DNA from: Ruminococcus sp. | Lineage (GTDB): Bacteria > Bacillota > Clostridia > Oscillospirales > Ruminococcaceae | NCBI GenBank assembly: GCA_018376535.1 | Contig: JAHABC010000002.1 | Span: 99,369-163,368, forward strand | DNA length: 64,000 nt | Reading direction: 5' to 3' | Translations under genes and position numbers: made by a program | Shown here: positions 58,185 to 64,000 of the stretch, in pieces | How the letters are laid out: each line of letters opens with the position of its first letter | How positions within the stretch are numbered: position 1 is the first letter of the stretch | The notes under the pieces: model-generated | Told to the model about the DNA's origin: nothing | Database searches by the model: none | The model's input: only the letters and a program-made list of their open reading frames with translations

Positions 58185-58854
58185 TATTGTCTGTTAGAAC
58201 GTATCCAACTCCTCTTTTAGTATGGATTAGTTTAACGTCGGAGTTACTGTCAATCTTCTGTCTAAGATATCTAATATATACGTCCACAATGTTAGAACCA
58301 CCTTCGTAGTTAAAATCCCAAGCATTTTGTTCTATCTTATCTCTAGTTAGAACTATGCCCTTATTTCTAATTAGATATTCAAGAATAGCAAACTCTTTTG
58401 CAGAGAGTTCTATACTTTTACCACCACGAAAGACTTTTCTAGTATCGGTTTCGACTACTAAATCTGCCACAGTGTACTTATTGGTGGTATTTCCAGATAG
58501 TCTTCTGCTTACGGCATACATACGAGCCTCTAGTTCTTGAAAGTTAAAAGGTTTAGCGATATAGTCATCTGCACCATAGTTAAGACCTTTAACTCTATCC
58601 TCAGTAGAACCCATGGCAGTTAGTAGTATTACAGGAATGTTATTGCCCTTATCTCTAAGAGTTTTTAGGACTTCTAAACCATTAGGAGCGGGTATCATTA
58701 CATCTAAAAGAACTATATCGTAGTTACCCAACTCTATGTAGTCTAGGGCTTCCGAACCAGTAAAGCAACTATCAGCAGAAAATCCATCTGCACGGAGTTT
58801 TTTTAGCATAATCTTATTTAAAGATGGTTCGTCCTCTACTATTAAAACTTTCAT
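58171..58854 (-). CDS. OmpR-family response regulator (no adjacent histidine kinase)
   Basis: 227 residues. Receiver domain: VEDEP acidic pair, phospho-acceptor Asp51 in IVLLDVMIP, Thr in LLTAMG and Lys in AKPFNF. The C-terminal winged helix ends in VDVYIRYLRQKID and TKRGVGYVL. Normally followed by a kinase gene; none is present here, and the gene end lies in an AT-rich repeat that supplies the last codons. It is the third gene of a run with DUF445 and beta-lactamase-like genes (14 bp after the latter). Whether a kinase was lost or is encoded elsewhere is unknown. Confidence 0.92.
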   Translation of the reverse strand: MKVLIVEDEPSLNKIMLKKLRADGFSADSCFTGSEALDYIELGNYDIVLLDVMIPAPNGLEVLKTLRDKGNNIPVILLTAMGSTEDRVKGLNYGADDYIAKPFNFQELEARMYAVSRRLSGNTTNKYTVADLVVETDTRKVFRGGKSIELSAKEFAILEYLIRNKGIVLTRDKIEQNAWDFNYEGGSNIVDVYIRYLRQKIDSNSDVKLIHTKRGVGYVLTDNTNNI

Positions 58855-58868
58855 TATAGATACCTCCG

Positions 58869-60053
58869 TTAATCTAAAGCACCGTAGGTTACGGAACGAA
58901 CTCTTCTAGCTACATTTGAGAACCCTGCACCACACTCTTGAACGAAACACATTACAGATAAGTTTTCAACTAAGTCAACATTGAAGTAAGTACCTAGCCA
59001 ACCGTCCCAACCGAACTCACCAATAGATGCGTTAGTTCCAGATACTTGTCTATCTTCTAGCACTCTAACTAGACAACCGTAGTTATATCCCGAATTACTA
59101 TCCTTAGACTTCTTTCTATCTTCCATGATATCCTTGTTTAAGTAAGGGGTTCTCATTAAGTCTATGGACTTTCTGCCTAATATTCGGATATCGTTTAGAG
59201 TTCCATGGTTTAAGAGCATCTTAATAAACTGTTGATAGTCATTAATGGTAGATACTAACCCAGCACCACCACTTTCAAACCTAGGAGGTTTTTTATAATC
59301 GGTTATACAAAGGTTCATAAAGTCCATAGGTTTGAAGTTTCCGTTATCGTCATGATAGTACGCTTGTGCAAGTCGGGAATACTTTTCCTCAGGAATATAA
59401 AATCCAGTATCCACCATACCTAGTGGAGTAAATATCTCATCTTTTAAGAAGTCGCCAAAAGATTTTCCACTAGCCAACTCTATAATAGCTCCTAGAACGT
59501 CAGCAGAAGTTCCGTATATCCAAGCAGTGTTTGGGTTACAGACTAGAGGTATCTTGCCCATTTGGTTGCAAAACTCTACTGTAGACATTCCTCCACCTTG
59601 ATATATAAGCTGAGTATTCTTATCAAAGAGAGTAGCCATCTGTTTGCAACTTTCCGACCAATCGGCAGGATAGACTAGTCCAGAAGTCATAGTTAGAAGG
59701 TCACGGATTTCTAACTCTCTACTAGCAGGAACACCCTTGCCAGTATTCCAATCCAAAACGGTAGGATTTTTAAAGCCATCTAAATATTTAGATACCTTAT
59801 CATTATAGTCTAAAATACCACGTTCAATTAACATTAGCGTTGCAACTGCCGTGATTGGTTTAGTCATAGAGAACAGTCTAAAGATAGTACTATCGTTAAA
59901 TACGATATTCTTTTCTCTGTCGGCAAATCCGAAGTGTTTTCTGTACACCTCAGTACCATCTTTAATGATACATACAGTACCACCAGCGACTTCCTCATCT
60001 TTTACAGCGTTTTCGACTACTTTGTCGATATATTTTAATCTTTGTAAATTCAT
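58869..60053 (-). CDS. Serine hydrolase, class C beta-lactamase/esterase family
   Basis: 394 residues from the ATG at 60053 (AGGAAAGGA upstream; the longer frame to 60131 overlaps DUF445). Motif 1 is SMTK (SxxK) in FRLFSMTKPIT, motif 2 Tyr in WIYGTSADVLG (YxS), and a late FGWDGWLGTYF stands for the HTG/KTG region. No signal peptide or lipobox, so it is probably cytoplasmic and more likely an esterase or peptidase than a drug-inactivating enzyme. Encoded between DUF445 and the response regulator. Confidence 0.85.
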   Translation of the reverse strand: MNLQRLKYIDKVVENAVKDEEVAGGTVCIIKDGTEVYRKHFGFADREKNIVFNDSTIFRLFSMTKPITAVATLMLIERGILDYNDKVSKYLDGFKNPTVLDWNTGKGVPASRELEIRDLLTMTSGLVYPADWSESCKQMATLFDKNTQLIYQGGGMSTVEFCNQMGKIPLVCNPNTAWIYGTSADVLGAIIELASGKSFGDFLKDEIFTPLGMVDTGFYIPEEKYSRLAQAYYHDDNGNFKPMDFMNLCITDYKKPPRFESGGAGLVSTINDYQQFIKMLLNHGTLNDIRILGRKSIDLMRTPYLNKDIMEDRKKSKDSNSGYNYGCLVRVLEDRQVSGTNASIGEFGWDGWLGTYFNVDLVENLSVMCFVQECGAGFSNVARRVRSVTYGALD

Positions 60054-60076
60054 AAAAAAAAATCCTTTCCTAAAAG

Positions 60077-60973
60077 TTAAATTATGGCATTGAATATACC
60101 CATTATAGCACCTAATAGACCGCCTAACCATACTAAAGCATCTAATTCTTTTTTAGCTATTTCCATGACTAGTCTTTCAAGTTCTTCCATATCGAACTCA
60201 TTAATTTTATCTTCTATTATTTTAGCAATGTTGAACTCCTTAATAATTTGAGTTGCTTTTTCCTCCACGACTTTCTTATATAGTTCCCAAACCTTTTCGG
60301 CGTAAGCTGGATATATATTAACTAAGTTAGTAACTATTTCACCTACAGATTTATCTTTAATGTTAGAATACTCTTTATCCACATACTTACCAACTATAGA
60401 TGGTACTTTTTCTTCAGCAATGGTGTCAATCTTTTCAGCAAGATGGTCTACATTCAAAGCTTTAGTAATCATGTTCATAAACATGGGGGCTATCTTTTTA
60501 GATATTTCTTCCATAGCGAAATCCACAACTACTTTGCCAATGTTAGCCTCTAATAGTTTTTTAGTAACGTAACCACTGAACTTATCTTTAAGGAGTATTT
60601 CTTTTTCGTCCATCAACTGTAGATATTCTTTGTCTTTAAGGAAGTCACCGACAGAGCAATCCATAGTTTTGTATGTATCCACGAACTTTTCGACCTTTTC
60701 TACAATCTTAGAGTGAACTTCTTCCGAAAGGATAGCCTTTTTAATAGTTTCGCTATCCAGTAACTTTGTGGATATAATTCTACCTATAGCACTGGCTAAA
60801 CGAGATTTCTCTTTAGGTATTAAACCAGGAGTAAATGGCACTCTATACTTTTTATTTTTTTTATCTAAATATATGGGTTTTAAAGGTCTAAAGAGCATCT
60901 TTATGGCCACTCCGTTAGTGAATAGACCTATTACAGCACCAATTAAAGGGCCTGTTATCAATTGTATATTCAT
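60077..60973 (-). CDS. DUF445 family membrane protein
   Basis: 298 residues. N-terminal GPLIGAVIGLFTNGVAIKMLFRPLKPIYL and VPFTPGLIPKEKSRLASAIGRIIS are the DUF445 (YheB-like) signature. One membrane helix lies at each end (about 5-25 and 275-297), with a long, charged, mostly helical middle. Homologues are poorly characterised membrane proteins, some in sporulating Bacilli. AAAGGAG precedes the ATG. First gene of the run that continues with the serine hydrolase and response regulator. Confidence 0.85.
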   Translation of the reverse strand: MNIQLITGPLIGAVIGLFTNGVAIKMLFRPLKPIYLDKKNKKYRVPFTPGLIPKEKSRLASAIGRIISTKLLDSETIKKAILSEEVHSKIVEKVEKFVDTYKTMDCSVGDFLKDKEYLQLMDEKEILLKDKFSGYVTKKLLEANIGKVVVDFAMEEISKKIAPMFMNMITKALNVDHLAEKIDTIAEEKVPSIVGKYVDKEYSNIKDKSVGEIVTNLVNIYPAYAEKVWELYKKVVEEKATQIIKEFNIAKIIEDKINEFDMEELERLVMEIAKKELDALVWLGGLLGAIMGIFNAII

Positions 60974-60998
60974 AGAAAAAAAACTCCTTTGCTTTTAG

Positions 60999-61016
60999 TA
61001 AAGATAAGTATCTTTA
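60999..61016. promoter_or_regulatory. Palindrome in the DUF445 operon leader
   Basis: TAAAGATA-AG-TATCTTTA, perfect 8-bp arms with a 2-bp centre, just after the expected transcription start. Operator candidate, possibly for the response regulator in the same operon. Confidence 0.45.
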
Positions 61017-61023
61017 TTAATTA

Positions 61024-61052
61024 ATTATATTACCCCTAGAGAAGTATGTCAA
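61024..61052 (-). promoter_or_regulatory. Promoter of the DUF445-hydrolase-response regulator operon
   Basis: Minus strand: TTGACA (61047-61052), 17-bp spacer, TATAAT (61024-61029). Confidence 0.85.
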
Positions 61053-61081
61053 GATTTTTTTGTTGCCCTTGATTAACTATG

Positions 61082-61110
61082 TTGAATTTATATAACAATA
61101 ATGTTATACT
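61082..61110 (+). promoter_or_regulatory. Promoter of copA
   Basis: TTGAAT (61082-61087), 17-bp spacer, TATACT (61105-61110). A TATAAC-N6-GTTATA palindrome fills the spacer (about 61091-61108) and may be the operator of a copper-responsive repressor. Confidence 0.7.
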
Positions 61111-61152
61111 ATACACTATAAAAGTTAAATCATGAAAGGAGATTTCTTGTAT

Positions 61153-63672
61153 ATGGTTAAAGAAAAGTTTAATATCACTGGTATGACGTGTACAAACTGT
61201 AGTTCTCATGTAGAAAAAGCCGTTTCCAAGTTAGATGGCGTATCTGACGTTAAAGTTAATCTTATGAGCAACAACATGGTTGTAAATTATAACGAAAGTG
61301 TATTAAAATCTAGTGATATAGTAAACGCAGTCATATCTGCTGGGTATGGAGCGACTTCCACTATGGATACTGCTCCAAAAGAGAAAAAATCTGATACTAC
61401 TGTAGATGAGACAAAAAAAGTTAAAAATCAGCTAATATCCTCAGCGATATTTTTTATACCTCTATTCTATATCTGTATGGGGCATATGATTGGCTTGCCT
61501 CTGCCAAACTTCTTGAGTGGTGACGAAAATATGGGCGTAAATGCTCTAATGCAGTTATGCCTAACCATTCCTTTAATGTATATAAACAGAGGCTATATAG
61601 TTAGAGGTACTAAGGCTTTAATAAATAAATCGCCTAATATGGATACTTTAACTTCTTTAGGTGTAGTAACATCTTTTCTGTTCAGTCTGTACTCACTGTT
61701 TGAGATGGTGCATCACTTGGGACACGGTCACTTAGATATGGCTATGGAAAATCATAACCTATACTTTGAAACCGCTGGTATGATACCTACCTTCGTTACT
61801 ATAGGTAAGTATTTAGAAGCACGTTCCAAGAAGAAAACCACATCGGTAGTAGAAAAGTTAATCGGACTATCTCCGAACGTGGCTACGGTCATAAAAGATG
61901 GTAAAGAAGTTGAAATCCCTATTGAGCAGTTGCAAGTAGGGGATATTTTAACCCTTAAACACGGTCAAAAGATAGCTTGTGATGGCTATATAATCGAGGG
62001 CGATTGCATGGTAGACCAATCGGCAATTACTGGCGAAAGTATTCCAGTAGATAAATCTATTGGCAATAAGTTGATAGGTGGTACTGTCAGCGTTGGAGGT
62101 TTCTGTAAGTTCAAAGCCGATAAAGTAGGTTCTAATACTATGATATCTCAAATTATTGAACTGGTTGAGGAAACTGCTGGAAGTAAGTCATCATTTACAC
62201 GCATCGCCGATAAGATTAGTAGTATATTTGTACCAGTAATAGTATCTATAGCAATATTGGTAACTATCATATGGTTGTTTATGGGATACGGTATAGGTTT
62301 TGCCATAGGCATGGGAATATCTGTAGTAGTGATATCATGTCCATGTGCATTAGGCTTGGCAACTCCTACAGCCGTCATGACGGGTACTGGTCGAGGTGCT
62401 GAAAATGGTATACTAATAAAATCTGCTGAAACCTTAGAAAAGACATCTTATGCGAACACTATAGTTTTGGATAAAACTGGTACTGTAACAGAGGGTAAAC
62501 CTCAAGTTACCGATGTAGTTCCTGTAGGAATATCAGAAAGTGAACTTTTAAAGTATGCTTTATCCATAGAGAAGTTATCGCAACACCCTCTAGCCGATGC
62601 CATTTGCGAACGTTGTTCTGAATACTCTCCATACGCTGTACAGGATTTTAAATCTTTAACTGGTTTCGGATTGGTCGGTGTAGTGAACTCTAAAAAGTTG
62701 CTAGGCGGAAACATAAAACTAATGAACGATAATTCTATAGACGTATCTATGATACAAGATGTAGAATTTAAACTATCTAACCAAGGTAAAACCGTGACTT
62801 ACTTCGCCTTAGATGGTTCTCTTATTGGAATTATCGCTCTTGCCGATACCGTTAAACCATCTAGTATAGATGCAGTTAGCGAACTAAAAAATATGGGCAT
62901 GGAAGTAATTCTATTAACTGGCGATAACTCTAAGACTGCTAACTATGTAGGCAACGTAATCAAAGCCGATAAGGTTATATCGGAGGTTCTACCTCAAGAT
63001 AAGGAAAGAGTTATATCTAACTTAAAACAAGAGGGTAAAAACGTAATCATGGTTGGAGATGGCATCAATGATGCTCCTGCTCTAATTAGTGCTGATACTG
63101 GTATATCGTTATGTTCTGGTACAGATATCGCTATGGACGTAGCAGATATCATACTAATGAAGAATAGTCTACTTGATGGTGTTACAGCTATACAATTAAG
63201 TAAAGCCGTTATGAAGAATATAAAAGAAAATCTATTTTGGGCATTCTTTTATAATGCCATATCCATTCCAATAGCGTCGGGAGTATTTTACTTGTCTTTA
63301 GGATTAAAATTAAATCCAATAGTTAGTTCTATAGCCATGAGTTTTAGTTCCATATTTGTAGTAACCAACGCTTTAAGACTTAGAAAGTTTAAACCTACAT
63401 TCTATGGAAAGTATCACTATGAAGCTAAAGCATCTGTTAAAAAGGATACTCCAAAGACTGTTGAAAAGGTTATCCACATTGATGGCATGATGTGTAATCA
63501 TTGTGTAAGTACGGTTACTAAGGTTCTAAACGCTATAGATGGCGTATCTGCTACAGTTAGCCTAGAGGATAAGTGTGCATACGTTTCATTAACTAAAGAT
63601 ATCCCTAATGATGTATTCATTAAGGCTATTGAAGAAGAAGATTTCAAAGTCACATCTATTGATGTTAAATAG
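61153..63672 (+). CDS. copA: Copper-translocating P1B-type ATPase with N- and C-terminal HMA domains
   Basis: 839 residues from the ATG at 61153 (AAAGGAG upstream; TTG 61147 is an alternative). N-terminal HMA domain with GMTCTNC, eight membrane helices, CPC in VISCPCALGLATPT (near 396), phosphorylation DKTGT (Asp near 440), HPLADAI, and GDGINDAPAL. FYNAISIPIA and MSFSSIFVVTNALR carry the Cu(I) signature of helices 7 and 8 (YN, MxxSS). A second HMA domain (GMMCNHC) sits at the C-terminus instead of in tandem at the N-terminus. It exports Cu(I) using ATP. Single gene with its own terminator. Confidence 0.94.
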   Translation: MVKEKFNITGMTCTNCSSHVEKAVSKLDGVSDVKVNLMSNNMVVNYNESVLKSSDIVNAVISAGYGATSTMDTAPKEKKSDTTVDETKKVKNQLISSAIFFIPLFYICMGHMIGLPLPNFLSGDENMGVNALMQLCLTIPLMYINRGYIVRGTKALINKSPNMDTLTSLGVVTSFLFSLYSLFEMVHHLGHGHLDMAMENHNLYFETAGMIPTFVTIGKYLEARSKKKTTSVVEKLIGLSPNVATVIKDGKEVEIPIEQLQVGDILTLKHGQKIACDGYIIEGDCMVDQSAITGESIPVDKSIGNKLIGGTVSVGGFCKFKADKVGSNTMISQIIELVEETAGSKSSFTRIADKISSIFVPVIVSIAILVTIIWLFMGYGIGFAIGMGISVVVISCPCALGLATPTAVMTGTGRGAENGILIKSAETLEKTSYANTIVLDKTGTVTEGKPQVTDVVPVGISESELLKYALSIEKLSQHPLADAICERCSEYSPYAVQDFKSLTGFGLVGVVNSKKLLGGNIKLMNDNSIDVSMIQDVEFKLSNQGKTVTYFALDGSLIGIIALADTVKPSSIDAVSELKNMGMEVILLTGDNSKTANYVGNVIKADKVISEVLPQDKERVISNLKQEGKNVIMVGDGINDAPALISADTGISLCSGTDIAMDVADIILMKNSLLDGVTAIQLSKAVMKNIKENLFWAFFYNAISIPIASGVFYLSLGLKLNPIVSSIAMSFSSIFVVTNALRLRKFKPTFYGKYHYEAKASVKKDTPKTVEKVIHIDGMMCNHCVSTVTKVLNAIDGVSATVSLEDKCAYVSLTKDIPNDVFIKAIEEEDFKVTSIDVK

Positions 63673-63690
63673 TCATGATTTTTTATCCTT

Positions 63691-63722
63691 AAAGGAACGG
63701 CTTAGCCCGTTCCTTTATTTTT
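63691..63722 (+). terminator. Terminator after copA
   Basis: A 10-bp perfect stem AAAGGAACGG/CCGTTCCTTT, loop of 6, then ATTTTT. Confidence 0.88.
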
Positions 63723-63726
63723 GCGT

Positions 63727-63840
63727 TAAAAAGAGCCACCTAAACGGACAGGTGGCTCACAAGAGGTTTATATTATGAAGAAGATTATAGCAAATTTATA
63801 TAGTTTACTAATCGTGTAGATTAATAATTCTTTAACTATA
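63727..63840 (-). ncRNA. Candidate small RNA of about 112 nt
   Basis: Minus strand, between a promoter and a perfect Rho-independent terminator (GAGCCACCT/AGGTGGCTC, 63733-63758, then five T). The 5' end folds into a long hairpin: TATATAGTT with AACTATATA (9 bp) and inner TATTAATC with GATTAGTA, loop TACAC. A single-stranded middle contains AAACCTCTTG, complementary to AGAGG-type ribosome sites. No coding frame with a ribosome site is present. No known RNA family was recognised. Confidence 0.65.
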
Positions 63841-63844
63841 TATT

Positions 63845-63873
63845 ATTATATACTAAAATTTTTTAAAAGTCAA
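63845..63873 (-). promoter_or_regulatory. Promoter of the candidate small RNA
   Basis: Minus strand: TTGACT (63868-63873), 17-bp spacer, TATAAT (63845-63850). The remaining 63874-64000 is AT-rich with no feature that can be supported. Confidence 0.8.
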
Positions 63874-64000
63874 GAGTTTTTTGTGAACATTCGCAAATAG
63901 TTATGTATGTTCCACAATGAAATGAGACACAATATTTACCAATTGAAAATCAATAAAAAAGTAGCGAACTAAGAACTTTTATGTTAAAATAAAAACACAC

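Noticed and set aside
63775..63819. 14-codon plus-strand frame MKKIIANLYSLLIV with AGAGG upstream, possible type I toxin
   Set aside because: No plus-strand promoter, lies after the copA terminator, and is better explained as the complement of the candidate small RNA.

Overview
The window is AT-rich, gene-dense chromosomal DNA from an anaerobic Clostridia, most likely a Ruminococcus-like, fibre-degrading gut member of the Oscillospiraceae. Three lines of evidence support this: three secreted proteins carry type I dockerins (a GH10 xylanase, a transglutaminase-like protein and a D,D-carboxypeptidase), Thr-rich linkers recur, and the metabolism is anaerobic (class III ribonucleotide reductase NrdDG, Feo ferrous iron uptake). 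Shine-Dalgarno sites are strong, TTG/GTG starts are common, and most promoters are near-consensus sigma-A sites with 17-bp spacers. No plasmid, phage or CRISPR locus is seen. The only mobile element is a tnpB-only IS200/IS605-type remnant with one in-frame stop.

Layout. 1-8.9 kb: a DUF58/transglutaminase pair (first gene cut by the window edge), a Cys/Met-metabolism PLP enzyme, a membrane EAL protein and a transglutaminase-dockerin protein. 9.1-10.5 kb: broken tnpB with its right end. 10.5-15 kb: two M16 peptidase-like genes, lgt and folD. 15-19.7 kb: a MarR-controlled heterodimeric ABC exporter, bracketed by two inverted copies of an AT-rich repeat. 19.8-24.8 kb: uridine-kinase-like gene, tRNA-Gln, argJ, hflX, rplM-rpsI. 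25-31.7 kb: a peptide-binding lipoprotein, a HAD phosphatase, nrdD-nrdG-nitroreductase with an NrdR box, and rnhA. 31.8-37.5 kb: a cysteine desulfurase/scaffold pair, a SleB-like hydrolase, a class A beta-lactamase-like lipoprotein, AIM24 and PHP proteins.

37.5-40.6 kb: feoA-feoA-feoB-small Cys-rich gene, with three copies of one palindromic motif. 40.7-44.5 kb: an operon of a small membrane protein, a GH74 xyloglucanase lipoprotein and a dockerin carboxypeptidase. 44.7-50.3 kb: an SDR epimerase, a PadR regulator with a long leader, a frameshifted orphan gene and the CBM22-CBM22-GH10-CBM9-dockerin xylanase. 50.3-52 kb: mgtE behind a roughly 240-nt leader with a 25-codon upstream ORF. 52-54.5 kb: a metal-GTPase operon with a His/Cys repeat protein. 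54.5-58.1 kb: panB-panC-panD-coaBC. 58.1-61 kb: DUF445, a serine hydrolase and an orphan response regulator. 61-64 kb: copper ATPase and a candidate small RNA.

The main themes are plant cell-wall degradation (xylan and xyloglucan), cell-wall remodelling, metal homeostasis (Fe, Cu, Mg and a CobW-family metal) and coenzyme A/Fe-S synthesis. The least explained items are the mgtE leader, the candidate small RNA at 63.8 kb, the AT-rich repeat family, the feo palindromes, the slipped pentamer repeat before the xylanase, and the CobW cluster with its 60-bp repeats. All functional calls come from reading motifs; no database search was run.
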